This document shows, piece after piece, positions 34,663 through 45,528 of a stretch of DNA of 64,000 nt (position 1 is its first letter; every line of letters starts with the position of its first letter). The stretch is taken from assembly GCA_006937955.1 (NCBI GenBank), contig SSNP01000135.1, positions 628,060 through 692,059 of the forward strand, written 5' to 3'. The notes under the pieces were generated by a model that searched no databases, was not told the origin of the DNA, and saw only the letters and a program-made list of their open reading frames with translations. This DNA is from Pachypanchax playfairii (lineage: Eukaryota; Chordata; Actinopteri; Cyprinodontiformes; Aplocheilidae). Both the position numbers and the translations under genes were made by a program.

Positions 34663-35883
34663 CACTCACCGGCCACTTTATTAGGTACACCTGTCCAACT
34701 GCTCGTTAACACTTAATTTCTAATCAGCCAATCACATGGCGGCAACTCAGTGCATTTAGGCATGTACACATGGTCAAGACAATCTCCTGCAGTTCAAACC
34801 GAGCATCAGTATGGGGAAGAAAGGTGATTTGAGTGACTTTGAACGTGGCATGGTTGTTGGTGCCAGAATGGCTGGTCTGAGTATTTCAGAAACTGCTGAT
34901 CTACTGGGATTTTCACGCACAACCATCTCTAGAGTTTACAGAGAATGGTCCGAAAAAGAAAAAATATCCAGTGAGCGGCAGTTCTGTGGGCGGAAATGCC
35001 TTGTTAATGCTAGAGGTCAGAGGAGAATGGCCAGACTGGTTCGAGCTGATTGAAAGGCAACAGTGACTCAAATAACCACTCGTTACAACCAAGGTAGGCA
35101 GAAGAGCATCTCTGAACGCACAGTATGTCGAATTTTGAGGCAGATGGGCTACAGCAGCAGAACACCACGCCGGGTGCCACTCCTTTCAGCTAAGAACAGG
35201 AAACTGAGGCTACAATTTGCACAAGCTCATCGAAATTGGACAATAGAAGATTGGAAAAACGTTGCCTGGTCTGATGAGTCTCGATTTCTGCTGCGACATT
35301 CGGATGGTAGGGTCAGAATTTGGCGTCAACAACATGAAAGCATGGATCCATCCTGCCTTGTATCAACGGTTCAGGCTGGTGGTGGTGGTCTAATGGTGTG
35401 GGCAATATTTTCTTGGCACTCTTTGGGCCCCTTGGTACCAATTGAGCATCGTTACAATGCCACAGCCTACCTGAGTATTGTTGCTGACCATGTCCATCCC
35501 TTTATGACCACAATGTACCCAACTTCTGATGGCTACTTTCAGCAGGATAATGCGCCATGTCATAAAGCTGGAATCATCTCGGACTGGTTTCTTGAACATG
35601 ACAATGAGTTCACTGTACTCAAATGGCCTCCACAGTCACCAGATCTCAATCCAATAGAGCATCTTTGGGATGTGGTGGAATGGGAGATTCGCATCATGGA
35701 TGTGCAGCCGACAAATCTGCGCCAACTGTGTGATGCCATCATGTCAATATGGACCAAACTCTCTGAGGAATGCTTCCAGCACCTTGTTGAATCTATGCCA
35801 CGAAGAATTGAGGCAGTTCTGAAGGCAAAAGGGGGTCCAACCCATTACTAGCATGGTGTACCTAATAAAGTGGCCGGTGAGTG
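34663..35883 (+). mobile_element. Tc1-like DD36E transposon, copy 1
   Basis: 1221 bp starting CACTCACCGGCCACTTTATT and ending with the complement AATAAAGTGGCCGGTGAGTG, flanked by TA (34661-34662 and 35884-35885). The inverted repeats are short, about 30 bp (outermost 20 bp exact). It has one transposase gene, broken by a single stop codon. Confidence 0.95.
34811..35851 (+). pseudogene. DD36E Tc1 transposase, one nonsense codon
   Basis: 347 codons including the final stop, normal length, with TGA at 35051-35053 as codon 81 where the sister copy has an Arg codon. The N-terminal helix-turn-helix is at about residues 7-48 (SDFERGMVVGARMAGLSISE) with a second at about 82-120. The catalytic residues are D155 (WSDES), D246 (QQDNAPCH) and E283 (NPIEH), with 36 residues between the last two. 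That spacing places it with the DD36E group known from fish, often called Incomer. Otherwise well preserved, so it died recently. Two unusual changes are LMVWAIF (usually VMVWGIF) and EWEIRIM (EREIRIM in the sister). Confidence 0.9.
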
Positions 35884-35885
35884 TA

Positions 35886-36217
35886 TGTCAGTTAGATTTA
35901 CACATTTCCCGTTAATTCAGGATGTTTCCTTGCAATGGTTTTTATAAGAATGTATTCAGGAGGAAGAGCACTGAAAATATGATGGTTTTAAAAAATTGGT
36001 CTTGTGTTTAACTTTACCCCAGCTTCGGGGTAAAGTGAGACAGAACAGAGAAATCAATGGGGTAAAGTGAACCACTTACTTTTTTCACTCTGAAACTACC
36101 ATAACAACATATGTTGTAACAGTTAGAATCCTGACAGCCTCACAGTCCAGAACAAATGTCAGACTAGTCAATTAAGCTACTACTGTCAATTAAGCACATT
36201 TTTCTTCCTGAAAACTT
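35886..36217. other. Unassigned; inverted GGTAAAGTGA words
   Basis: Short words such as GGGGTAAAGTGA (36007-36070) recur inverted as TCTCACTTTACCCC at 36904-36917, beyond the LINE fragment. They hint at an older repeat split by the LINE. Confidence 0.35.
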
Positions 36218-36912
36218 GAAATCTTGCTGCAAACGTTGAAGGATCTAAGCTTCCTGAGGAAGTACAGTCTGTTTTGTCCCTTTCTAAAAACAGCATCACA
36301 ATTGTGTCTCTAGTTCAGTCTGTTGTCCAGGTGAACACCAGATATTTATACTCCTCCACCACCTCCACTTCTTCTCCATGATGGAAATGGGTGTTGGTAT
36401 GTTGCTGCTCTTCCTAAAATCCACAACCATCTCCTTTGTCTTGTTCACATTCAAGATGAGATGATTGTTCCCACACCAGGCCACAAAGTAGTCCACCAGT
36501 TCTCTGGATTCAGTCTCTTGTCCATCACTGATCCACCAACACCTGCAGAGTCATCAGAGTATTTCTGCAGATGGCAGGACTCTGAACTGTACTGAAAGTC
36601 TGAAGTGTACAGAGTGAAAAGGAATGGTGAGAGTACAGTCCCCTGTGGTGCTCCTGCGCTGCTGCTCACCTGGTCAGACGTACAACTCTTCAGTCTCTCA
36701 AACTGTGGTCTGTTTGTCAGGTAGTCCTTAATCCAGATGATTGTGGAGGCCTCCACCTGTGTCTTCTGGAGGTTTTTACACAGTAAAACAGGCTGAATTG
36801 TGTTAAATACACTGGAATAATCAAACATGATCCTCACAGTGCTGAATGCTTTGTCCAGATGACAGTGGGTTTGTTGAAGCAGGTGTATGATGGCGAGACA
36901 CTGTCTCACTTT
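36218..36912 (-). pseudogene. LINE reverse transcriptase fragment
   Basis: The minus-strand frame carries IMFDYSSVFNTIQPVLL (RT motif A region), SSAGAPQGTVLSPFLFTLYT and the catalytic YSDD in HLQKYSDDSAG. A continuation in another frame (36296-36496) gives LNVNKTKEMVVDFRKSS. The catalytic motif is usually FSDD in this family. The family is a common fish LINE with the PQGTVL-SPFLFTLYT signature; 45.0-48.7 kb holds other parts of it. Frameshifts and missing ends make it a relic. Confidence 0.85.
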
Positions 36913-37260
36913 ACCCCACCTCCACCATTTTAGAAAAAATGACTTTTCTTAACGATTCAGGCTAACCTTCAGCTAGCATCATGACATGATATGTTGGTAG
37001 GCCATCAACAGGTATGATATAGGTTTTTCTGCCTGAATCATTTTGCTTTGGCACAACAGCTAATTAAGCTGACAGCAAGAAAATTTACTTTTACATGCAA
37101 AAAACTAATTTTTTGGGAAAAAACATGCTTACTTCAGCAAAATGAGCCACTCTCTTTTATGGCCAAGGGGAAATGGGAGGAGCTTGGAAACAAAATGACC
37201 ACATGGGCACAAATGTGTTCTGTTTTCTGCCTAGATACAGGTGGTGTCTCACATTAAAAA
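36913..37260. other. No recognisable feature
   Basis: Unique-looking sequence. Its last bases include GTGTCTCACATTA, which is repeated after the next element. Confidence 0.4.
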
Positions 37261-37973
37261 GGCCCTGTCCCAATACCCGCACTTGCGCCCTTGCGCACTT
37301 CAAATGCGCGTTCCCGAGGAGGGGTGCAAGTGCATAGGGTGTCCCGATTCTCCAAGAGTGGAGAGTCGTGCCCTTTCGAACGCTTAATCCACACTTCGCC
37401 AAAGCCCGCATCAGAGCCAACTTCAGTGAAGGATATTACCCACAATGCATTGCTGCGTGTGAATTTTGACGGAAGAAGAAGGAGGTGGAACCATCCAGAC
37501 CAAAGAAACGTTTTCTCAAGTGTAGACTGCAAATAATCAGTATTTTATTTTATTGTCTAGATGTGTAATTACAATCTATTGATTCTCTGTTGGATAGATG
37601 TGTCACATATCTGATAAAAAATATAAATAATTAATAATGGTACTGACGTGTTCTTTCAGACATGATTCACCAACAGTTTAATCACTTATCCTGTCTTATA
37701 CACCTCATTTGGTTCCTGTGCTTCATTCTCCTCAAAATAAATGTCTGTTGGAGCTTTAAAATTATTTCTAGTATGAAAATAGCGCAAACAGCAACCGGTA
37801 CTGCCATTTTGGTTGTCATGGAGAAAGAACGCTGTGGCACGTAGGGCTCACTGTCCCAATACCGCTAATATGTGCGCACTTGTTCACTACGCACTTCGAA
37901 CCCTTATATGCCCTTCTGCTAAGTGCACTTCGTGGAAGACAGTAGGGTGCAGGGTGGGTATTGGGACAGGGCC
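37261..37973. mobile_element. Non-autonomous TIR element
   Basis: 713 bp, starting GGCCCTGTCCCAATACCCGC and ending GGGTATTGGGACAGGGCC, inverted repeats of about 18 bp. AAA lies on both sides (37258-37260 and 37974-37976), a possible 3-bp target. It has no transposase. The ends resemble those of 4166-5286, suggesting a related Harbinger-like group. A 13-bp direct repeat sits slightly outside both ends. Confidence 0.75.
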
Positions 37974-37989
37974 AAAGTGTCTCACATTA

Positions 37990-38859
37990 CACCGTTCTCC
38001 CCATCCACTTAGACAGGTTTCAAAACCGTAGCTTAAAGTTGTAAAAGTTATTTTGTACTGCCTTAATTCTGTCTGGATTGGGCTGCTAGGTTCTTTGAGC
38101 AGAACCCAAAACAAAGTAAATTTTTGCCAATACACTTCAAAACAACTCCAGTCTTAAAATTTCATAGTGGTTCATACAAATACTGTATTTGGAACCTTAA
38201 CACTTACATCAGCTTTGCATTGTATAATTTTTATGGTATAAATATTTATGCGAGCCTCAGGCTGTAAAAGAGTTGCTTCAGTTTGCTGCTAATGTTGCTG
38301 TTCCATCTTGCAAAAAACCTGCAGATTCTCTTGAGATTTGCCGTCATGTTCTTGTTTATAAAATAGTGTTTGCATGATTTTTTATAAAATTTTTGTGACA
38401 TGATGTGGATTTTTAAGTTTTAGCAGTTCACTTGGCCTGACACACCTGTAATTCATCTGGTTATTTATTCCAGTTGCCTCCACTCTGTAATCACTTGACA
38501 CACCCCTGCATATCACCTCCTGTTGTTTGTTCTGCATTTTCCCGGGTATTTGGCTTTTGTTTGTGTTTACTATGCAGTTTCTTTAAAGTCCAGGGCATGA
38601 CAATCCTTTGAGGTATTAAAAAGGAACTAGACTCTGTATCTTTCATCTAAAAAAACATTTAAAAGCATTTTGAATGAAAAGTGGAACAAATTAAGGAACA
38701 TTTAAAAATTGAAATGTTAAAGGGTATCTGTAAAAAACTGAAAGACGGAGAATACAAATTTGATAAAATACTTCAATTTTATTTTTAGAAAATTATAATA
38801 AAACCACGTGACTTGGAAAGGTAAGTGTCTGAAATGTTGCGACAAGTCTTGTCTTTCCC
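37990..38859. other. Mostly unassigned; possible dispersed repeat
   Basis: 38440-38605 (CCTGACACACCTGTAATTCA to AGTCCAGGGCATGAC) looks like the end of a dispersed fish repeat. The rest has no feature. Confidence 0.35.
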
Positions 38860-39298
38860 ATGAAGTGTGAACAAGTCTTGTGGTGACACCCTGCAGCCCC
38901 TGGCTGCGCCAAGAAATTCTGTCCATAAAAGTGATGAACAGAACTGGTGACAAAGGGCAGCCCTAGCGGAGACCAACATGCACTGGGAACAAGTCAGACT
39001 TACTGCAATGCGAACCAAGCTCCTGCTGTGGTTGTACAGGGAATGGACAGCCCTTAGCAAAGAGCCCCGAACTCCCTACTCCCAGAGCAACCCCCAAAGG
39101 ATGTCCCGGGGCACACAGTCGAACGCCTTCCCCAGATCCACAAAGCACATGTGGACTGGTTAGGCAAACTCCCATGAACCCTCGAGCACCCGATGGAGGG
39201 TATAGAGTTGGTCCAGTGTTCCATGACCAGGACGAAAACCACACTGCTCCTCCTGAATCCGAGGTTCAACTATCGGTCGGATCCTCTTCTCCAGTACC
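38860..39298 (-). pseudogene. Rex3 LINE reverse transcriptase fragment
   Basis: The plus strand reads GGTGACAAAGGGCAGCCCTA near 38945-38964, the well-known conserved Rex3 block, followed by CACAAAGCACATGTGGACTGG and CCTCGAGCACCCGATGGAGG and ending at CTCTTCTCCAGTACC. It therefore encodes the RT on the minus strand. Premature stops break the frame. Rex3 is an RTE-clade LINE widespread in teleosts. Confidence 0.9.
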
Positions 39299-39893
39299 AA
39301 TAGGTTTATTACATTTTTGTTAAATTATGCCTCATTTTGTGTTTAGAAGCTGATCCTCCTGTTAAATATTCACACACAGACTTAATGTCTTGATGTACTG
39401 GAACTTCCAACTTGAACACTTAACTCATTCAGTGCCATAGACATCTATAGACGTCAAACAAAATCCAAACACGCAGCACCATAGACATTTTGACGTCTCT
39501 TGCTTTTTTTAACGGGGGGTTAGAGTACGGTTGCGCACACTTTGTCAGTAAATATCACGCCTCTAAAGGAAGTACAAGCTGTCCTTACCCGTGTGTGGTG
39601 GTGAAACTTCATGTGATCATGTAGAAGTTAATCCATGAAAGTAGAGAGAGTCCTGGGAAGCCCCTTGGTGTAACGCAGGGGGCAAAGCGGGAAAACTCCC
39701 GCAGCTCACACTTCATCTACATCTGTGTCACGTTCACAAAATTAGAAATGACAATAGTCAACCCGGGTCGCCTTTATCACCGCATATTTCATCCCAGCCA
39801 GAGACATCCATTTTAGCAGAGGGATCTGAATCACGTGATTCTAGTGAAGCAGAGATTCTAGTGAACCAGTCACTAAAACACTGTTTATTAGTG

Positions 39894-41072
39894 TCAATCA
39901 GGGCTGGATTGGAACAAAAATTCGGCCCGGTCTTTTTGACTAGGCCCTCCAGGTTTTATTGGAAAAACCTTTGAATGAAGACAATAAAGACACTCTTTGT
40001 GACAGTGATGTGCACTGTCTTGTTGGTATATACACTCACGGGTTGGACCCCCTTTTGCCTTCAGAACTGCCTCAATTCTTCGTGGCATAGATTCAACAAG
40101 GTGCTGGAAGCATTCCTCAGAGAGTTTGGTCCATATTGACATGATGGCATCACACAGTTGGCGCGGATTTGTCGGCTGCACATCCATGATGCGAATCTCC
40201 CGTTCCACCACATCCCAAAGATGCTCTATTGGATTGAGATCTGGTGACTGTGGAGGCCATTTGAGTACAGTGAACTCATTGTCATGTTCAAGAAACCAGT
40301 CCGAGATGATTCCAGCTTTATGACATGGCGCATTATCCTGCTGAAAGTAGCCATCAGAAGTTGGGTACATTGTGGTCATAAAGGGATGGACATGGTCAGC
40401 AACAATACTCAGGTAGGCTGTGGCGTTGTAACGATGCTCAATTGGTACCAAGGGGCCCAAAGAATGCCAAGAAAATATTCCCCACACCATTACACCACCA
40501 CCACCAGCCTGAACCGTTGATACAAGGCAGGATGGATCCATGCTTTCATGTTGTTGACGCCAAATTCTGACCCTACCATCCGAATGTAGCAACAGAAATC
40601 GAGACTCATCAGACCAGGCAACGTTTTTCCAATCTTCTATTGTCCAATTTCGATGAGCTTGTGCAAATTGTAGCCTCAGTTTCCTGTTCTTAGCTGAAAG
40701 GAGAGGCACCCGGCGTGGTCTTCTGCTGCTGTAGCCCATCTGCCTCAAAGTTCGATGTACTGTGCGTTCAGAGATGCTCTTCTGCCTACCTTGGTTGTAA
40801 TGAGTGGTTATTTGAGTCACTGTTGCCTTTCTATCAGCTCGAACCAGTCTGGCCATTCTCCTCTGACCTCTGGCATCAACAAGGCATTTCCGCCCACAGA
40901 ACTGCCGCTCACTGGATATTTTTTCTTTTTCGGACCATTCTCTGTAAACCCTAGAGATGGTTGTGCGTGAAAATCCCAGTAGATCAGCAGTTTCTGAAAT
41001 ACTCAGACCAGCCATTCTGGCACCAACAACCATGCCACATTCAAAGTCACTCAAATCACCTTTCTTTCCCAG
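39894..41072 (-). pseudogene. DD36E Tc1 transposase, start lost and C-terminal run-on
   Basis: Unlike copy 1 it has no internal stop, and it keeps the catalytic WSDES, QQDNAPCH and NPIEH motifs with DD36E spacing. But the expected ATG is CTG at 41070-41072 (context CAGTCTGGGAAAG against CAGTATGGGGAAG in copy 1). The 33-bp deletion removes the normal HY-stop end, so the frame runs about 45 residues past GGPT through the terminal TA into flanking hAT sequence, as far as 39894. Another change is FECGM for FERGM. The gene is dead for want of a start unless CTG is used, and the element is immobile for want of a TIR. Confidence 0.9.
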
Positions 41073-41220
41073 ACTGATGCTCGGTTTGAACTGCAGGAGA
41101 TTGTCTTGACCATGTGTACATGCCTAAATGCACTGAGTTGCCGCCATGTGATTGGCTGATTAGAAAATAAGTGTTAACGAGCAGTTGGACAGGTGTACCT
41201 AATAAAGTGGCCGGTGAGTG
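40033..41220 (-). mobile_element. Tc1-like DD36E transposon, copy 2, TIR-deleted
   Basis: TA flanks both sides (40031-40032 and 41221-41222). Length is 1188 bp against 1221 bp in copy 1. The 33 bp missing are next to the low-coordinate end: only CACTCAC of that TIR remains before GGGTTGGACC. The other TIR is complete. Confidence 0.95.
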
Positions 41221-41634
41221 TATGTATCAATCTGATAAACTTAAACCTGCACCATCCTCCTTATACAGATATCTAGACAGTACTTAGCAGAAACCAAAAG
41301 ACTTCATGGTGCAGTTAACCTCCTGAACTATCTACAACACATGGTGGAAACTTGAAATTAAGATAAAGATTAGAGGTGAGACATGATCATTAATGAATAT
41401 TAAAATTAATAAATGACATATTTAGTGAAATTTTCATAAACGATACATTTATCACATCAACAAACAGCATGGCAGCATAAATATTTGTTTTAACATGACA
41501 ACCTTTTAAAGTGAAAGGAGGCAGAGAAAGAACAACATTTTATTGGATTTTTTATACACAGTACTGGTACAGTATGTAGACAATTTGGGTACATATTGAC
41601 ATCATATACAGTACTTACTTCTGAAGAAATGATG

Positions 41635-41896
41635 GTAAATGTAAATGTCCTGTACAGCGCTTTTCTAGTCATTCAGACTACTCAAAACGCTTTCACACTA
41701 CAAGGTTTTGCATTTACCCATTTACACAACCCGATATGTAAACTGGGGGGAGACAACCTGATACGCAGATCAGGGGTCAACATGGGGTTCAGTGTCTTGC
41801 CCAAGGACACTTCGACATGTGGTGGTGGAAGCCAGGATCGATCCACCAACCTTCAAGTTGGAGGACAACCGCTCTAACCACTGATCCACAGCCGCC
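41635..41896 (-). repeat. tRNA-derived SINE nested in hAT 2
   Basis: A complete copy bounded by AAATGATG on both sides (41627-41634 and 41897-41904). The minus-strand head has an A box with one change (TGGATCAGTGG) and a B box GGATCGATCCT. The body matches the SINE at 30388-30669. Confidence 0.85.
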
Positions 41897-41904
41897 AAAT
41901 GATG

Positions 41905-42827
41905 ATGGCTGAATCATTTACAATAGTACTTACGTAGGAACTTAAAAAGTTGCATGAGACAAAGACAATAAAGTAGTTAAGCTACTTAAAAATCCAGCTT
42001 TTATGTTAATATACAGCATCACATCTCCTGATGAATCCTGGTTTGAATCTATCTAAATTATGAATGAATGAAAAATACTTTATTTATCCCAGAAGGGAAA
42101 TTCAAGGAGACATGGATACAGAGAACAGCTTGACCTTCACTCTCAAGGCTGCCAAGGGTCACAGTGTACCCGGCGCACAATATATATTATTATTATATAT
42201 TTACAAGCCAAATCATTTGGTTTTGTCAGTTAGCTTCTGCGTAGTGCACTATATCAATAATCAACACTTAGATATTAAACTACCCATTAAATAATTACAC
42301 ACACTGTAGCTACCACACAGCAGTGTAGAAACTCTGTCATGCTAACTAGTTCACAGCAGGAGCTCATTGTAACTGACTGTAAAAGGTTAGCAAACACAGC
42401 ATCTAAACCTGGTTTATATCTGACCCAGATAGACTGTAGTTCATAACATCTAACCTGAAGATCAGTTCTCCCACTTGGACCATCGGCAACCCCGGGCTTC
42501 TCCTCCTCCCTTTCCCTCTTCCACCTGCTGGGCTCCTCCATCACTTACTAATTTTACTGAAGTGGAAGGTCGACTACAGCCAGACAACTGTGATATTTTG
42601 ACATATTGGGCAGTATCTGCATGATGGGCTGGTTTCTTTTTAGTCCGAATTTTTTGGCTCCTCCTTATCGTTTTTTTCCCCCTCCATTTTCTTCAGTTCG
42701 TCTGTGCTGAAAGCCATTGTCCAAAGTAAGGGGGGCACCTTACCCCTTGACCTCCTCGGCTGTAATTGGTCGAGCCCAGAGTTGGTCACTATCGACTGAC
42801 AAATCCACCACCTTAAATAGTTTATAT
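41905..42827. other. hAT 2 interior, unassigned
   Basis: Includes ACTTTATTTATCCCAGAAGG at 42078-42097, a common fish SINE tail block, and CT-rich sequence at 42480-42540. No intact gene. Confidence 0.4.
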
Positions 42828-44007
42828 TAGTGCTGTCAAACGGTTAAAATATTTAATTGCGATTAACCGAATTTATGTCCAAGTTAATTCGCAATTAAGC
42901 TTGATTAATCGCACATTATCTAGTTCAAGTGTCCCTTGATTTCTTTTTTGTTCCAGTTATTTTTTTTTCTCATTTTAATGCTCTTATGGAAGAGTGGATC
43001 GGCTTGCTTTGTGCAAATGTTTTTATTGAAAAAAAACACTGGCATATACCTAAATTCAACAGTCATTCACAGTTGGAGAAAATGATCTCACACACAATAT
43101 AACACTGTTCAACAGAAGGCTGAAGAAAAAAGTGTCACATAAGCCATCTCTTCAACAGGGATCAAAACAGGGGGATACGAAATAAAACAAAGTGCACATG
43201 TTAAGGTAAATCAGGCAAAATAGCCTGTAGTGCAATTAAATGATGGTTTAACATATTCTTTCAAGTTTGTTTTGAACGTAACAATAAGGCCACAGCTCTC
43301 TCACGGAACGGAATATTTCAGTGTGCTGAGAAATCCTGTTCCCCCCTGTAACTTTGACTGTCTGTCCGTTCATCCATCTACATATATAAAGTAATATGAA
43401 AACATGGCAGCCTAAACAAACAAGAAGTTATAGAAAATAGTGTTTGGTGGATGATAATCATTTCAATTGAAATTCAAAAATGTATTTTTAATCCCAGAGT
43501 AAAATTAATCATTGTTGTAGCTCAGACTAATCAAGTCTAACCGCCAGGTTTAGTGTACGTGAATACCGAGAGACTTGATTCTCACGGCGAGTAAAAAAAA
43601 CACTCAAAACAATTTTCGTTTTCGTTCATTGATTTAACGGAAGCTTAATAAAGCAAGAACTTCGACAGGGAAACTTGTCCTTTTATCAGTCTAGTTTCAG
43701 TCTAGCGAGAAACTGATCTGAAGGGCTGTGAAGCTTGTCGGCTCCGCCCCTCTGGCTGCGGTGCGCGCTCCCGAGACAGGGGAAACAGAATATTTCAGGG
43801 GAACACATTTTCGCACAAGACCGGTCTTACTAGAGCCGGTGTGATGTTGTAGTTTTCTAACGTAACGAGTTTTTTGCAAAATCGTGGAGAAAAACTACAA
43901 AGGGCTGGCCCAAATAGAACGAGCGTTAATCTCGCGATAAAAAAATGCACGCCGTTAAAATGAGTTTCAGTTAACGTCATTAATAACGCGTTTAACTGAC
44001 AGCACTA
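42828..44007. mobile_element. hAT element 1, non-autonomous, nested in hAT 2
   Basis: 1180 bp from TAGTGCTGTCAAACGGTTAA to CGTTTAACTGACAGCACTA, with an exact 8-bp duplication GTTTATAT (42820-42827 and 44008-44015). It has subterminal repeats of GATTAATCGC and TTAACG type. No transposase frame. Confidence 0.9.
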
Positions 44008-44380
44008 GTTTATATGTTACTAAAAAAGAGAGAAAAAACTCACCGGTCCACAAAAAATTAAAATTAGCATCAGCCCACTGGGCAAATGCCCAGTTTGCCT
44101 TATGGCCAGTCCAGCTGTGATGTCAATGACACTTTTCTGCCTGACGTGTCTCTTTTCACAAAAAGCCAGTTTTCTCAACTTTTTGTTTTGAGTCTGGTGA
44201 ATTTTAATGAAAGTTGCTCTTTTCTACTGCAGATTACTAAAGAAGAGAGTCTAATCTTTCTAATGGTGGTTTCAGAATTCACATAGTCACAGGTAAAAAA
44301 AACTCTGGGCCTTCAGTAAAAGGCTCAATGGCACTGAAGGGGGATAGAAATCTGAAAATGGCTGGCACTGAATGAGTTAA

Positions 44381-44993
44381 TCAGTTTATAAACAATACAG
44401 ACTTTTATGAGATTGTTCTGTCTCCACATGGGTTCTCACACCATCTTTCTGAACTGAGTTTATATACCATCCTTCGCTGTTAAATCTCATGCACTCAGCC
44501 TCAAGTGGTCTGTGTCCATTAACAGTTGGCTAATGGCAGCCTCTATCACTACTCTTGTTAATGAAAATAACTCTCCTCCCCCTCTGAAAGAGTCCCTCTC
44601 AGTAGTCCTCATCCAGTCTAAGCATCTCCTGTGGTCCCTTCAGCTCTCCACTGCAGTCCAAGTGTATCTTCAAAGCGTGCAGGCATATTTGATGTCTAAC
44701 TAGCCATTTAAAGAGCTGTCAACATCAGGAACATTAATTTCTAGAGAACCCTATTTTAAAAAAGATCTACACTATGACTTTAATGTCAAAACGTGTTGCT
44801 TATTTACATTTTTAGCCAATCATTTGAACTGTTGCATCTGTGCTTCATGTTGGTGTTGTGCAAAACTTAACCGCACATCTATTTTTATGTTACTGACCAA
44901 CATTTTGGTTTTATTCATCTAAAAAACAGAGCACCTCTAGTATCAGATACAACAGAGTCAGTCTAAATCACATTTCAATTTTAACTTTTTTAT
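44381..44993. other. No recognisable feature
   Basis: AT-rich sequence between the piggyBac element and the LINE fragment. Confidence 0.4.
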
Positions 44994-45165
44994 TTTTTCC
45001 TGGATCACCAGTGACCTGAAAGAACTGAACAAGAAAAAAATAGCTTTCAGGGAAGGAGACAGAGATGCATTGAAAAGTGTACAAAAATAACTTAAAATCA
45101 AGATTAGAAGCAACAAGGTGGTGTACAGAAAAAAAAACTGGAGAACAAGCGCCAGCAAAACAATA
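44994..45165 (+). pseudogene. LINE ORF2 fragment, upstream of the Tc1 insertion
   Basis: Translation gives WITSDLKELNKKKIAFREGD, RDALKSVQK, a stop, then the stretch from LKIKIRSNK to VVYRKKTGE. This is the linker between endonuclease and RT in the same fish LINE family as 36218-36912. It continues after the transposon at 46768. Confidence 0.75.
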
Positions 45166-45365
45166 CAGTGGGGCAAAAAAGTATTTAGTCAGCCACCAAT
45201 TGTGTAAGTTCTCCCACTTAAAAAGATCAGAGAGGCCTGTAATTTTCATCATAGGTATACCTCAACTATGAGAGACAAAATGAGGAAAAAAAATCCAGAA
45301 AATCACATTGTCTGATTTTTAAAGAATTTATTTGCAAATTATGGGGGAAAATAAGTATTTGGTCA
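45166..45365 (+). repeat. Left terminal inverted repeat of Tc1 copy B
   Basis: 200 bp, the inverse of 46568-46767, with the outer and inner AAGTATTTRGTCA direct repeats. Confidence 0.9.
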
Positions 45366-45528
45366 CCTACAAACAAGTAAGATTTCTGGCTTTCACAGAC
45401 CTGTAACTTCTTTAAGAGGCTCCTCGGTCCTCCACTCGTTACCTGTATTAATGGCACCTGTGTGAACTCGTTATCAGTATAAAAGACACCTGTCCACAAC
45501 CTCAAACAGTCACGCTCCAAACTCCACT

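Larger units (their letters stand above)
39899..44119. mobile_element. hAT element 2, nested in piggyBac
   Basis: Starts CAGGGCTGGATTGGAA and ends GGCCAGTCCAGCTGTG, inverted ends typical of hAT. The flanks are GTGTCAAT (39891-39898) and ATGTCAAT (44120-44127), an 8-bp duplication with one mismatch. It holds a Tc1 (40033-41220), a SINE (41635-41896) and another hAT (42828-44007). A minus-strand peptide near 42640-42710 (MAFSTDELKKMEGEK) may be a leftover N-terminus of its own transposase; that is weak. Confidence 0.75.
39424..44376 (-). mobile_element. piggyBac-like element, copy 1, outermost shell of a nest
   Basis: Ends are CTCATTCAGTGCCATAGAC and, inward from the right, CTCATTCAGTGCCAGCCATT, with TTAA on both sides (39420-39423 and 44377-44380). 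Its own sequence is only about 730 bp (39424-39898 and 44120-44376). The right arm, read in reverse, matches the start of the copy at 49770. The span in between is a hAT element carrying three further insertions. Confidence 0.85.
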
